NCBI RefSeq assembly: GCF_050279675.1
Contig: NZ_JBNNUK010000007.1
Coordinates: forward strand, 62,001 to 126,000
Source: Viridibacillus sp050279675
GTDB lineage: Bacteria > Bacillota > Bacilli > Bacillales_A > Planococcaceae
Direction of reading: 5' to 3'
DNA length: 64,000 nucleotides
The notes beneath the pieces were generated by a model. That model saw nothing but the letters and a program-made list of their open reading frames with translations. It made no database searches and was not told the origin of the DNA. This document shows, one piece after another, positions 25,149 through 34,462 of the stretch (its first letter is position 1; the number at the start of each line of letters is the position of its first letter). The position numbers and the translations under genes are program-made.

Positions 25149-26270
25149 TCAAACGAATTGGAATGGTTCTGTTGAGATTTTAGATGGGATAAATTCACAA
25201 TTTAGTTTTTGTAGTTGGCATAGGTTTTGCATTTTATTAGCTACGCCTACCTTCATAATGCTTTCGACATGATGGCCGGGGTCTACAATTTGAAGCCCTA
25301 TTGCTTCTGCATCTTGTGCGACGTGGAAATACATGTCACCCGTTACATAAACATCTGCTCCAGCACGTTTAGCTGCATGAATGTATTTATTACCATCTCC
25401 ACCAAGCACGGCTATTTTCGAAACAGTTGATGTAAGATTTCCTACTACTCGAACAGCAGGAACTTGTAAGGATACTTTCACATGCTCAGCAAATTGTTTA
25501 AGTGTCATAGATGATGGTAGTTTACCAATACGACCAAGTCCCATTTCTTTCGCTGCTGTCTCTAGTGGAATAACATCATAGGCTGGTTCTTCATATGGAT
25601 GGCTATTTAGCATTGCTCGAAGTACTTTGTTTTTGATAGACTTAGGCACAACGACTTCGATTTTCACTTCTTGTTCGACGTGTAATTCTCCTACTTCACC
25701 CGTGAAGGGTGTTGCTCCTGCAAGCGCTCTGAAACGTCCTTCTCCTTGCATTGTGTAGCTACATGAGTCGTAGTTTCCAATTTGTCCTGCTCCAGCTTTA
25801 GCAAGTGTCTCTCGAAGTTGATCTGCATGTTCGACTGGTACAAAGATAGCTAGTTTAATCATTTGTTCACTATATGTTGGTACTAGTACCTCATAATTTT
25901 GTAAGCCCAGTGCTTCAGCAAGTAAATCGTTTACACCGCCTTCAGCAACATCCAAATTTGTGTGGGCAGCATAAACTGCAATATCATTTTTGATTAATTT
26001 TTCGAAAAGCTGTCCTTGTGGTGTGTCTGTTCGAAGAGTTGAGAGCTTTCGGAAAATAGGTGGGTGATGAGCAATGATAAGTTCACAGCCAGCTGAAATA
26101 GCTTCATCTACAACTACTTCGTTGACATCAAGAGTTACTAATACTTTTGTGACAGGTTTGTTAAGGTTACCGACGTGAAGACCTATTGGATCATTGTCCA
26201 TTGCAGCTAATTTTTTTGGAGACCAACTTTCGAACAGCTGAATGATTTCTTGACCATTGGTTTTTTTCAT
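25149..26270 (-). CDS. yqfO: Nif3-like dinuclear metal centre protein YqfO
   Basis: A 373-residue NIF3-family protein with the inserted PII-like YqfO domain (about 125-235) between two halves that build the dimetal site: IIAHHPPIFRKL and AAHTNLDVAEGG in the first half, GDMYFHVAQDA and DPGHHVES in the second. Hexameric toroid in relatives; proposed GTP cyclohydrolase-like or regulatory role, unsettled. Its ATG overlaps the trmK stop by 4 nt, so the pair is coupled. Confidence 0.92.
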   Translation of the reverse strand: MKKTNGQEIIQLFESWSPKKLAAMDNDPIGLHVGNLNKPVTKVLVTLDVNEVVVDEAISAGCELIIAHHPPIFRKLSTLRTDTPQGQLFEKLIKNDIAVYAAHTNLDVAEGGVNDLLAEALGLQNYEVLVPTYSEQMIKLAIFVPVEHADQLRETLAKAGAGQIGNYDSCSYTMQGEGRFRALAGATPFTGEVGELHVEQEVKIEVVVPKSIKNKVLRAMLNSHPYEEPAYDVIPLETAAKEMGLGRIGKLPSSMTLKQFAEHVKVSLQVPAVRVVGNLTSTVSKIAVLGGDGNKYIHAAKRAGADVYVTGDMYFHVAQDAEAIGLQIVDPGHHVESIMKVGVANKMQNLCQLQKLNCEFIPSKISTEPFQFV

Positions 26271-26965
26271 CGCTTCAGTACCTCCCTAACTGCTTCAATT
26301 AAATGTGCTAGCTCAGCTGATTTTGCTAAGATTTCTGGTGTTTGCTCAGCTTTTTGTAAGGCTTCTCGAACGTGTCCCCATTGTTCAACTTCTCTTGTCC
26401 ATTTACCATGGAAGACGTCAGAGCTCTGTTGTTTCAATACTGGACCTAATAGCTTTTCAAGTTCACTTAAATTCATCTCTCCTCGTTCTAATACAAGGAT
26501 TTCATAAATTTTCTCGTCCTCTAATAGGATTACCTCATCGATAATTTTCCAACTATTTTGTAATGCCCATTCACGGATGACTTTTGCGTGTATATTTGGC
26601 TGTAGAATTAGGCGCTCGGCCCCCTCTAATGCCTGGGGATGCTTTTCTAAAATAGACGTGATTAGTGGCCCGCCCATACCTGCAATTGTAATGGCAGTAA
26701 CGCCATCCCCTGGTTCGATAGCTGCAAGACCGTCTGCAAGTCTTACAGTAATTTTATTTGTTAATTGTTCTTTTTGGACTTCGTGGCATGCTGAATCATA
26801 AGGCCCATTTACTACTTCGCCAGCAATAGCGCTCTTTGCGATATTGTTATGTACGAGATAGCAAGGTAAATATGCATGATCACTACCAATATCTGCTACA
26901 ATAGCGTCTTGTGGAACGAATTTTGCAACGGTTTCTAGTCGTTTTGATAGTTTTTGTGCGTTCAT
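26267..26965 (-). CDS. trmK: tRNA (adenine-22-N1)-methyltransferase TrmK
   Basis: A 232-residue SAM-dependent enzyme that makes m1A22 in bacterial tRNAs. SAM motif ADIGSDHAYLP (about 24-34) and the catalytic-region IAGMGGPLI (about 92-100) are clear. ATG behind AGGAGG. In one transcript with yqfO, as in Bacillus. Confidence 0.94.
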   Translation of the reverse strand: MNAQKLSKRLETVAKFVPQDAIVADIGSDHAYLPCYLVHNNIAKSAIAGEVVNGPYDSACHEVQKEQLTNKITVRLADGLAAIEPGDGVTAITIAGMGGPLITSILEKHPQALEGAERLILQPNIHAKVIREWALQNSWKIIDEVILLEDEKIYEILVLERGEMNLSELEKLLGPVLKQQSSDVFHGKWTREVEQWGHVREALQKAEQTPEILAKSAELAHLIEAVREVLKR

Positions 26966-27024
26966 GGCAGAAGCCTCCTTTCATGTTGTATTGTAACGAA
27001 AATATGCATTTTTGCATAGAAAAA

Positions 27025-27050
27025 CCCTTATCCTCTAAGGAGAATAAGGG
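27025..27050 (-). terminator. Terminator of cccA
   Basis: Stem CCCTTATYCT with one mismatch (27025-27034, 27041-27050) and a 6-nt loop; on the minus strand it is followed by TTTTTC. It separates cccA from trmK. Confidence 0.7.
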
Positions 27051-27073
27051 CCCTTTCATATATAGTGATTTAA

Positions 27074-27445
27074 TTATTTCAAATCAGCGATATATTTAGC
27101 CATAGCGTCAAGATTATCTGCTGGTACTAAACCAGCAGGCATGCCGCCTTTACCGTTTTGAAGAATATCTTTAACCTCATCAGCTGCTAAACCAGTACCA
27201 TGTAGGTTTGGTCCCATGCTACCTTCTAGGTTTTCACCGTGGCAAGAGATACATTTGCTAGCCGCGAATGCTTCAGGATCAAATTCACCTGCTGCTTCTT
27301 CACCTTTAGCAGATTCTTCAGTTTTAGTTTCATCGCCTTTTGCGATTTCTTCTTTTTTGTCTGCTCCATCAAGAGACATGAAGAAAATCAAACCGATACC
27401 AAAAGCCATAATTAGGATATACGGAATAATCGGATTCTTTTTCAT
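27074..27445 (-). CDS. cccA: Membrane-anchored cytochrome c550
   Basis: A 123-residue c-type cytochrome. One N-terminal hydrophobic anchor (about 7-24), an acidic Glu/Lys-rich linker (about 28-58), then the heme domain with CISCH (Cys66/Cys69/His70 counting from the upstream TTG) and the Met-ligand region GGMPAGL. Functions in electron transfer outside the membrane, near cytochrome oxidase. ATG at 27445 lies 9 nt from GAGGAG; a TTG just before it is the other possible start. Placed near sigA as in B. subtilis. Confidence 0.92.
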   Translation of the reverse strand: MKKNPIIPYILIMAFGIGLIFFMSLDGADKKEEIAKGDETKTEESAKGEEAAGEFDPEAFAASKCISCHGENLEGSMGPNLHGTGLAADEVKDILQNGKGGMPAGLVPADNLDAMAKYIADLK

Positions 27446-27591
27446 CAATTAACACTCCTCATAAGTTCAGTCTTATTTCTAAATAAATAGAATCAGTCAA
27501 CACTTAATATTGTACTTCATTCTATTGAAAACGAAAAGACTTATTGGGGAGTTTTTCGGCGGAATGTGTCAAATTTGCCATATTCGTCACA

Positions 27592-28731
27592 TTAACATCC
27601 AATTTGACGAGCAATTACCATTCTTTGTACTTCAGAGGTTCCTTCTCCAATTTCTAGCAATTTTGCATCTCTCATATAGCGTTCCACTTCATACTCTTTC
27701 ATGTAACCGTAGCCACCGTGAATTTGAATGGCTTGATCAGCAATTTCCATAGCTATTTCTGACGCATATAATTTTGCCATTGCTGCTTCTTTTGTAAAAG
27801 GTTTACCTTCGTCTTTTAACCAAGATGCTTTGTAAACCATATTTCTTGCCAATTCTATTTTCATTGCCATATCTGCTAGTTTAAATTGTGTTACTTGGAA
27901 AGATGATAATGTTTGGCCGAATTGCTTGCGTTCTTTTGAGTAACTGAGCGCTCGCTCGAAAGCAGCCTGTGCAATACCGACAGCCATAGCTGCAATACCG
28001 ATTCGTCCACCATCTAGTGTGACAAGGAATTGACGGAAGCCATTTCCCTTTTTTCCAAGTAAGTTTTCTTGTGGCACACGTACATTTTCAAGAATTAGTT
28101 CTGTTGTATTGGATGCATTTAAGCCCATTTTTTCGTAACGATCTAAAACTGTAAAACCTTCTGCATCAGTCGGAACAATAATGGCGCTAATTTCTTTTTT
28201 TCCATCTTTTATATCTGTAATAGCTGTTAATGCTAGATGTTTGGCATAGCTAGCATTTGTAATATACACTTTGCTACCATTAATCACGAAATCTTGCCCA
28301 TCTTCTTTTGCTTGTGTTTCGGTACCCCCAGCATCAGATCCAGCGTTTGGTTCTGTTAATCCAAATGCCCCAAATGATTCACCAGTACAAATAGGTGTTA
28401 AATATTTTTCCTTTTGTTCTTTAGTACCAAATAAGTGCAGTGGAGCTCCCCCTAGTGAAATATGAGCGGAATATGTAATACCTGTTGAGGCACATGCTCG
28501 GCTCAATTCTTCAGTCACAATAGCAAAACTCGTTGTGTCTGCACCTGCTCCTCCGTACTCTTCTTCAAACGGCAAGCCCATCATCCCCATGTCGGCAAGC
28601 TGTTTGAAAATCTCCTTTGGAAAAGCTTTCGTGCGATCGCGTTCAATTGCTCCTGGTGCTACAACTTCATCAGCAAACTCCTTCATTGTTTTTCGAATCA
28701 TTTGCTGTTCTGATGTAAGATCAAAATTCAT
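27592..28731 (-). CDS. Acyl-CoA dehydrogenase (short-chain/butyryl type)
   Basis: A 379-residue FAD enzyme of the acyl-CoA dehydrogenase family, full length. Marks: FGAFGLTEPNAGSD (about 122-135), the FAD/ETF region ITNASYAKH, QIHGGYGYMKEYEVERYMRD and the catalytic Glu in LLEIGEGTSEVQ near the C-terminus, as in butyryl-CoA/short-chain enzymes. It introduces the first double bond in fatty or branched-chain acyl-CoA breakdown. ATG behind GGGGAGTG. A cre-like site covers the predicted transcription start, so it is probably repressed by CcpA on glucose. Inserted between cccA and sigA relative to B. subtilis. Confidence 0.9.
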   Translation of the reverse strand: MNFDLTSEQQMIRKTMKEFADEVVAPGAIERDRTKAFPKEIFKQLADMGMMGLPFEEEYGGAGADTTSFAIVTEELSRACASTGITYSAHISLGGAPLHLFGTKEQKEKYLTPICTGESFGAFGLTEPNAGSDAGGTETQAKEDGQDFVINGSKVYITNASYAKHLALTAITDIKDGKKEISAIIVPTDAEGFTVLDRYEKMGLNASNTTELILENVRVPQENLLGKKGNGFRQFLVTLDGGRIGIAAMAVGIAQAAFERALSYSKERKQFGQTLSSFQVTQFKLADMAMKIELARNMVYKASWLKDEGKPFTKEAAMAKLYASEIAMEIADQAIQIHGGYGYMKEYEVERYMRDAKLLEIGEGTSEVQRMVIARQIGC

Positions 28732-28748
28732 ACAATCACTCCCCTTTG

Positions 28749-28762
28749 TGAATACGCTTACA
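28749..28762. promoter_or_regulatory. Putative cre site (CcpA operator) of the acyl-CoA dehydrogenase gene
   Basis: TGAATACGCTTACA fits the consensus TGWAANCGNTNWCA at all fixed positions except one. A TATAAT -10 box lies at 28774-28769 on the minus strand, so the site spans about +1 to +14 of the transcript and ends 17 nt before the start codon. Confidence 0.65.
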
Positions 28763-28832
28763 CCTTAGATTATACAGAAACAAATTGTATATTCATAGAA
28801 TAAAATGCATTAAACGAGAAAATATGAAGATA

Positions 28833-29396
28833 TTAGAAGAAAAGTATGTAAGCGAAAATAATTAATAATCCACCCGCTCCTGAAATCATAAAGTAGATGA
28901 GTTTCATCCATATACCTGAAACTAACCATAAGACGCAATTCGCTATAATTGCAAGGTGCATCGCTAGTGAATTATCAGGTAAATAGACTTCCATAACTCT
29001 TACAGAAATTCCTAGTAATAGGAGGGCAGCCGCAGTATATGCAAGTGTGGTTAAAATATCTTTTTGTGTTGCAAATTTAAAAACATAGAATAGTAAACAA
29101 ACGATTGTAATTGATACGACAATAATAGGAAAAACGACAAATTTCACGCTTATTAGAAATAAAAATACAAGAAGGGAGATTGTACTTACACCTAATAAGG
29201 TCATTATCCATTGTTTCTTTGAGTGTTCTTTTGAAAGAATAGCATTTTTCGAGCTAATTTCGAGTTCAGTTGTAGCTAGCTCTTCCCCTTCTGCATATAA
29301 GGTGGTTAAAAAATCACAATAATGCTCTGGTAATAAGTTATTTTCTTTCCAAAATAAGATTTCATTCAGGATTGTTTCTTTTCGTTGATTCTTCAT
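28833..29396 (-). CDS. Hypothetical membrane protein with four to five helices
   Basis: A 187-residue protein. The first 60 residues are soluble and helical (RKETILNEILFWKENNLLPE and on to LYAEGEELATTELE), the rest carries about five hydrophobic segments from residue 63 on. The N-terminal part resembles DUF2157-type proteins, which also start with a soluble helix bundle before membrane helices, but I cannot confirm a family. Located between the acyl-CoA dehydrogenase and sigA genes on the same strand. Confidence 0.65.
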   Translation of the reverse strand: MKNQRKETILNEILFWKENNLLPEHYCDFLTTLYAEGEELATTELEISSKNAILSKEHSKKQWIMTLLGVSTISLLVFLFLISVKFVVFPIIVVSITIVCLLFYVFKFATQKDILTTLAYTAAALLLLGISVRVMEVYLPDNSLAMHLAIIANCVLWLVSGIWMKLIYFMISGAGGLLIIFAYILFF

Positions 29397-29456
29397 CTAG
29401 TAGTCTCCTAACTAAAAAACCAATTTCATCCATAATTTTACCTTATTTATATCAAA

Positions 29457-29482
29457 AAGGCACCCCTGTAAAGGAGTGCCTT
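29457..29482 (-). terminator. Terminator of the dnaG-sigA operon
   Basis: Eleven-nt arms with one mismatch (29457-29467, 29472-29482), 4-nt loop, followed on the minus strand by TTTTTGA; 6 nt after the sigA stop. Confidence 0.8.
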
Positions 29483-29487
29483 AAGGA

Positions 29488-30621
29488 CTATTCTAAGAAG
29501 TCTTTTAAACGTTTGCTTCGAGATGGATGGCGCAATTTTCTTAGTGCCTTCGCTTCGATTTGACGAATACGCTCACGTGTAACGCCAAATACTTTCCCTA
29601 CTTCTTCAAGCGTACGCGTACGTCCATCGTCTAAACCAAAACGTAAACGTAACACATTTTCTTCACGATCAGTTAATGTATCAAGTACATCTTCTAATTG
29701 TTCTTTTAGTAATTCATACGCTGCATGATCAGATGGTGATTGTGCTTCTGAGTCTTCGATAAAGTCTCCTAAGTGTGAATCATCTTCTTCACCAATTGGC
29801 GTTTCTAGAGAAACTGGTTCTTGTGCGATTTTCAAGATTTCACGAACTTTTTCAGGAGTTAAATCCATTTCTTCTCCGATTTCTTCAGGAGACGGTTCAC
29901 GACCTAAATCTTGTAAAAGTTGACGTTGTACACGAATTAATTTATTAATTGTTTCAACCATGTGTACTGGAATACGAATTGTTCTTGCTTGGTCAGCAAT
30001 TGCACGTGTAATGGCTTGGCGAATCCACCAAGTTGCATACGTACTAAATTTGAATCCTTTGCGATAATCAAATTTTTCAACTGCTTTAATAAGCCCCATA
30101 TTACCTTCTTGTATTAAATCCAGGAATAGCATACCACGACCAACATAACGTTTCGCGATACTTACTACAAGTCGTAAGTTGGCTTCAGCTAATCTCTTAC
30201 GCGCTTCGTCATCACCTTGCTCAATACGTTCAGCAAGCGCGATTTCTTCTTTTGCACTTAATAAATCTACACGACCAATTTCTTTTAGGTACATTCTTAC
30301 AGGGTCATTAATTTTAACACCTGGAGGCACGCTTAAATCATTTAAATCAAACGTCTCTTCAGCTGCACTACCTTTTAATAGACGATCAAGATTTTCCTCA
30401 TCACCATCTTTACCACCAAGTTCAATACCTTTAGATTCTAATTGCTCGATAAATTCTTCTACTTGGTCTGCTTCCATTTCGTAAGATTGTAGTTTGTCTG
30501 CAATCTCTAAGTAAGTTAATTCACCATTCTTTTTACCTGAATCTACTAAATGTTTTTTTGCTTCTTCTAGAGTATGTTCATGTTCAACAACTGGTTTAAT
30601 ATTTTTAGACTTGTCTGCCAT
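29488..30621 (-). CDS. sigA: Primary sigma factor SigA (RpoD)
   Basis: A 377-residue sigma-70. Region 1.1 is acidic and short; region 1.2/2 contains DPVRMYLKEIGRVDLLSAKEE with the -10 recognition helix FKFSTYATWWIRQAI; region 4.2 has VFGVTRERIRQIEAKALRKL near the C-terminus. The start 30621 follows AAGGAGG with ideal spacing; an upstream in-frame start lies in the end of dnaG. It directs housekeeping transcription and is the second gene of the dnaG-sigA operon. Confidence 0.97.
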   Translation of the reverse strand: MADKSKNIKPVVEHEHTLEEAKKHLVDSGKKNGELTYLEIADKLQSYEMEADQVEEFIEQLESKGIELGGKDGDEENLDRLLKGSAAEETFDLNDLSVPPGVKINDPVRMYLKEIGRVDLLSAKEEIALAERIEQGDDEARKRLAEANLRLVVSIAKRYVGRGMLFLDLIQEGNMGLIKAVEKFDYRKGFKFSTYATWWIRQAITRAIADQARTIRIPVHMVETINKLIRVQRQLLQDLGREPSPEEIGEEMDLTPEKVREILKIAQEPVSLETPIGEEDDSHLGDFIEDSEAQSPSDHAAYELLKEQLEDVLDTLTDREENVLRLRFGLDDGRTRTLEEVGKVFGVTRERIRQIEAKALRKLRHPSRSKRLKDFLE

Positions 30622-30653
30622 AGGTGTTTCCTCCTTCAACAACCGAATCCGCA

Positions 30654-32471
30654 TCACATTGCCGATAACGATTTTCTTAAATCAATTACTTCTTGTGAAA
30701 GCTTTAATGCACTTCCAAAATCATGCATTTTCTCCGCTTCTTTTAATGCGTGATTCTTATCTTGAATTTGCTGCTCAATTTTATACTTTTGAACTTGTTT
30801 CAAGCAATCCGCGATCTCTTCTTCGAGATGCTCTGGATCACGATCCGCTAAAGCTGCTTCCATTGCAATTTTTCGTAATTCACTATCTTCTAGAACTTCA
30901 GCGAATCGCTGATAATCTGCTTTCTGATGGTTTTCATAGAAACCTATGAGATGTACATAGACCGCTAAATAGTCATCTCTAACAAATGGTTCTTGCTCCG
31001 CTAAACGTACACGATCAACAACGTCAATGTTATGTAACATGTGTGCTAGAAGTAATCTTTCAGCACGATCTATCGCTGTGATTTTCTTTTTAGGGAGCCT
31101 CATTTGCGGCGGAGGGATTTGTTGCTGCTGCTCTTGTCTTTTTGAGTTTTGGGCAAGCTGTCCTTCCTTTTGACGCAGTTGCATATTTAGCGTGTCTTCT
31201 GAAATATTCGTTTCTGTTGATATTTGCTTTACATATAATTCTTTCTCAATTGGTGAGATTCCTCCAACTAAATAGTTCAAGGCTTCATCCACATACTGCA
31301 ATATATCATTATTAAATTGGAAGTTTTTATTTCTGCGTGCAAACATTAGCATAAATGCTATATAACTTAGTGGTTCTTCAATAATCTTAGACTTAAAAGA
31401 TTCTTCTCCAAACTGCTTTATATAGTCATCCGGATCAAGTCCTGTTGGGAGTACTGCCACATCTACTTTCATCTTTTCTGCGTGTAACATTTCCGCAGCT
31501 CGCTTTGCAGCCTCCCAGCCGGCTTTATCTCCGTCATAACAAACAATGATACGTTCAGCTAGACGTTTTATCTTGTTCAAATGTTGCATCGTAAGTGCTG
31601 TTCCCATTGTAGCAACAGAATTATGAACATTTGCCTTTTTACCTGACAGAACATCCATAAAGCCTTCAAATAATACAATCTTTCTCTCTTTACGAATAAC
31701 AGGTCGAGCTTGATCCAAATTATAGAGGACTTGCCCTTTATGGAAAATTGGTGATTCTGGACTATTCAAATACTTGGCGTCTTCTCCAGTATTGTCAATT
31801 ATCCGACCTGAGAAAGCGATTATTCTCCCACCTTCATCTTTGATAGGAAACATTATTCTTTCCCGAAAGCGGTCAAACCATCCTGAGCCATCTTCCTTTT
31901 GAATAATGAGCCCACATTGTTCCATTTCTGCTAATTCGAAACCTTTTCTTTTTAACAGTTGAGTCAGTGAATCCCAATGTGGTAAGGACCAGCCAATGCC
32001 ATAAGATTCGATAAGTTCCTTCGTAAATCCTCTTTGTTGCAAATATATAAGAGCTTTTTCTCCTTCCTCCGTATTAAGGAGGAGATGCTGATAATATTCA
32101 GCAGCAAAAGCATGAGCTTCTTTCATCCGCCCTTCTTCTTTAGAAATAGGGTGCGTTTGTTCCTCAGAAGTTGATACCTCTACATGAACGCCCACACGAT
32201 CACCTAGCTTAGCGACCGCCTCTTGGAATGGAATATGATCTATATCCATCAAGAATGTAATAGCGTTCCCTCCAGCTCCGCAACCAAAGCAATGGAATAT
32301 TTGTTTATCTGTAGATACAGAAAAAGAAGGTGTCGATTCACCATGAAATGGACATAAACCAAACCAGTTTCTGCCTCGCTTCGTCAATTGCACATAATCA
32401 TTGATGACATCAACTATATCTGCCTGAGAACGAATTTGTTCAATAATTTCTTCAGGTATTCTTTGAGCCAT
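30654..32471 (-). CDS. dnaG: DNA primase DnaG
   Basis: A 605-residue primase. Zinc finger C40-x2-H43...C61-x2-C64 near the N-terminus, toprim domain with VLFEGFMDVLS and ICYDGDKAGW motifs (about 262-330), and a C-terminal DnaB-binding helical domain (about 450-605) after a Gln-rich linker (KRQEQQQQIPPPQ). Makes RNA primers at the replication fork. 32 nt before sigA; macromolecular-synthesis operon without rpsU, as in Bacillus. Confidence 0.97.
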   Translation of the reverse strand: MAQRIPEEIIEQIRSQADIVDVINDYVQLTKRGRNWFGLCPFHGESTPSFSVSTDKQIFHCFGCGAGGNAITFLMDIDHIPFQEAVAKLGDRVGVHVEVSTSEEQTHPISKEEGRMKEAHAFAAEYYQHLLLNTEEGEKALIYLQQRGFTKELIESYGIGWSLPHWDSLTQLLKRKGFELAEMEQCGLIIQKEDGSGWFDRFRERIMFPIKDEGGRIIAFSGRIIDNTGEDAKYLNSPESPIFHKGQVLYNLDQARPVIRKERKIVLFEGFMDVLSGKKANVHNSVATMGTALTMQHLNKIKRLAERIIVCYDGDKAGWEAAKRAAEMLHAEKMKVDVAVLPTGLDPDDYIKQFGEESFKSKIIEEPLSYIAFMLMFARRNKNFQFNNDILQYVDEALNYLVGGISPIEKELYVKQISTETNISEDTLNMQLRQKEGQLAQNSKRQEQQQQIPPPQMRLPKKKITAIDRAERLLLAHMLHNIDVVDRVRLAEQEPFVRDDYLAVYVHLIGFYENHQKADYQRFAEVLEDSELRKIAMEAALADRDPEHLEEEIADCLKQVQKYKIEQQIQDKNHALKEAEKMHDFGSALKLSQEVIDLRKSLSAM

Positions 32472-32663
32472 TCCATCACCATCTTTACTTGCTAATAACT
32501 GAATTCGAGATAATCATATAAAAGTCCTGCATATTTCGACATAAAAATTTATATTTTATTATGGAAAGGTAAAAATACTTATATACATTTTTACCACAAT
32601 TTTTTATTATAAAACATTTTGTCTGAAAAATCTATCACTTTTTTTGTAAAACACACAAAAAAA

Positions 32664-32680
32664 CCTCCCCAGGAACGAGG
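32664..32680 (-). terminator. Probable terminator after ppsR
   Basis: On the minus strand a short CCTC/GAGG stem is followed by seven T. The stem is only 4-5 bp, so efficiency is doubtful, but the position 18 nt past the ppsR stop is right. The remaining 180 nt to dnaG hold no gene I can see. Confidence 0.4.
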
Positions 32681-32697
32681 CGGCTAGCATACTTATA

Positions 32698-33513
32698 TCA
32701 TTGTCTCGATAATTGAATGCGATGCAGTATATCATTTGCAGTTTCTTCTACTGCACGGTTCGTCACATCAATGACATGACAACCGATACGATCGACAACT
32801 TTTCGGAAATGTACGATTTCTTCATTGATTCGATCAAGTTTTGCGTAATTCGCACCGTCGTTTAATCCAAGTGCAATCAAACGCTCTTTTCTTATATTAT
32901 TTAACTTTTCAGGTGAAATTACAAGCCCAAAGCATTTTTGAGAATCCACTAAAAATAATTCTTCTGGTGGTTCCACTTCTGGAACAAGTGGTACGTTTGC
33001 AACTTTAAAACGTTTATGCGCTAAATATTGCGATAATGGTGTTTTTGAAGTACGTGAAACTCCTACTAACACGATATCTGCTAGTAATAAGCCTCTAGGG
33101 TCTCGACCATCATCGTATTTAACTGCAAATTCAATTGCTTCAATCTTTTTAAAATAATCATCATCTAATTTTCTTACTAACCCAGGCTCTTCTACAGGCT
33201 CTATTTTTAAAGTTTCTTCCAATTTCCCCATTAGTGGTCCCATCAAATCAATTGCTGGAACAATCATATTGTCGCTTAAGTGTTGTATATAAGCACGCAT
33301 TTCTTCTTTTACTAGTGTATAGACAATTATGGCACCTTGTTCAGTAGCTAAATGAACGATTTCATTTAACTGTTCCAAACTCTCTACATGAGGGAATCGC
33401 TTCAAAAATGTATCTTGCATACCTGGTCTGAATTGACTAATTGCAGCTTTCGTGACAAGTTCTCCTGTCTCTCCTACTGAATCAGAAACGATAAATACGG
33501 CTAATTTATTCAT
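32698..33513 (-). CDS. yqfL: PEP synthase/PPDK regulatory kinase-pyrophosphorylase (YqfL)
   Basis: A 271-residue DUF299-family protein, an ADP-dependent kinase and Pi-dependent pyrophosphorylase that switches PEP synthetase or pyruvate phosphate dikinase off and on. The P-loop-like VLVGVSRTSKTPLSQYLAH (about 148-166) and the N-terminal VFIVSDSVGETGELV are diagnostic. The start at 33513 lies 9 nt from AGGTG; earlier ATGs overlap that site or the upstream gene. It follows ccpN directly; in B. subtilis this protein also modulates CcpN activity. Confidence 0.92.
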   Translation of the reverse strand: MNKLAVFIVSDSVGETGELVTKAAISQFRPGMQDTFLKRFPHVESLEQLNEIVHLATEQGAIIVYTLVKEEMRAYIQHLSDNMIVPAIDLMGPLMGKLEETLKIEPVEEPGLVRKLDDDYFKKIEAIEFAVKYDDGRDPRGLLLADIVLVGVSRTSKTPLSQYLAHKRFKVANVPLVPEVEPPEELFLVDSQKCFGLVISPEKLNNIRKERLIALGLNDGANYAKLDRINEEIVHFRKVVDRIGCHVIDVTNRAVEETANDILHRIQLSRQ

Positions 33514-33526
33514 TGAATGCATCACC

Positions 33527-34165
33527 TCACAAATCATGGTTATCTGCAAGCGATAAAAATGCTCGCGTAATATTTGTTTTTGTTAGCCGACCTATGACTT
33601 CGTAGCCATCAGGATGTTCAAGGACGACAGGTAGCGCATCAATTTGTCTTTCAATAAGCTTATGGGCAGCTTGAATCAATCCATCTGACTTCATACAAAA
33701 TGCAATATTAGGCATTCTAGTCATTATAATATGCACTGGGATATGATTTAAGTCCTGATTTCCAATACTTGTGCGAAGCAAATCTTTCCTTGATAGGACA
33801 CCTGTCAAGTATGCGTTTTTGTCTACAACAAAAAGAGTTCCAACGTCTTCTAAAAACATCTGACAGATGGCATCATATACTGAAATATTCTCAGATACCA
33901 CAACCGGAATTGATTGAAAATCTTTCACTTTCATATTCATCATGCTATCTATAACAGCTTGACCTGTCTTTTTACCAGAATAAAAATAACCAACACGTGG
34001 TCTAGCATCTAAATAACCTGCCATTGTAAGTATGGCTAGATCTGGTCTTAGTGTTGCTCTAGTCAGTGAAAGACGCTCAGCAATTTGTTCTCCCGTTATA
34101 GGACCGTTACCCTTAACAATTTCTAAGATCTCTTCCTGACGTTTGTTGAGTTCTATTGGACTCAC
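33527..34165 (-). CDS. ccpN: CcpN repressor of gluconeogenesis
   Basis: A 212-residue regulator: N-terminal winged helix (IELNKRQEEILEIVKGNG, LSLTRATLRPDLAILTMAG) followed by two CBS domains (about 70-205) that sense adenylates. Represses gapB and pckA on glycolytic carbon sources in B. subtilis. The GTG at 34165 gives the length of the B. subtilis protein; a TTG at 34189 gives 8 more residues and both have modest ribosome sites, so the start is uncertain. Divergent from glyS, with yqfL downstream. Confidence 0.92.
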   Translation of the reverse strand: MSPIELNKRQEEILEIVKGNGPITGEQIAERLSLTRATLRPDLAILTMAGYLDARPRVGYFYSGKKTGQAVIDSMMNMKVKDFQSIPVVVSENISVYDAICQMFLEDVGTLFVVDKNAYLTGVLSRKDLLRTSIGNQDLNHIPVHIIMTRMPNIAFCMKSDGLIQAAHKLIERQIDALPVVLEHPDGYEVIGRLTKTNITRAFLSLADNHDL

Positions 34166-34221
34166 CGCCTCAAAAAGTGTTATACTCAATACCTAATAAT
34201 TATATACTATTTCACTGTATA

Positions 34222-34250
34222 TTGCTAAGAAAAGAAACGCGTGTTACAAT
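34222..34250 (+). promoter_or_regulatory. Sigma-A promoter of the glyS T-box transcript
   Basis: -35 TTGCTA (34222-34227), 17-nt spacer, -10 TACAAT (34245-34250). Transcription would start near 34257, directly at the T-box leader. Confidence 0.7.
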
Positions 34251-34256
34251 GTGTTC

Positions 34257-34462
34257 AAATCATATAGGCGATGAACGGAAAATAAGTATCATTTCAAAAC
34301 ATAGCGAGTAGGGAAAGTGAAAGCCTGCAGGAAATGAGAAACGGCAACCGGGAGCTAATTTTTTCAAAGAGGACTAAGTTTGTTCTTAGTCAATCGGGGT
34401 GGAACCGCGGGTCATTACGCACTCGTCCCCGGGCATTAGTGCCCGGAGACGGGTGCTTTCTT
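34257..34462 (+). ncRNA. Glycine T-box riboswitch (leader of glyS)
   Basis: The leader has the stem I start GATGAACGG, the distal stem I signature AGCGAGTAGGG...GTGAAAGCC (34302-34325), a specifier loop with GGC-A (GGC at 34343-34345, a glycine codon) and the invariant T-box GGTGGAACCGCGGG (34398-34411). The antiterminator competes with a GC-rich terminator: stem around CCGGGCA-ttag-TGCCCGG (34429-34446) then a T-rich stretch. Uncharged tRNA-Gly should bind and allow read-through into glyS. Confidence 0.93.
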
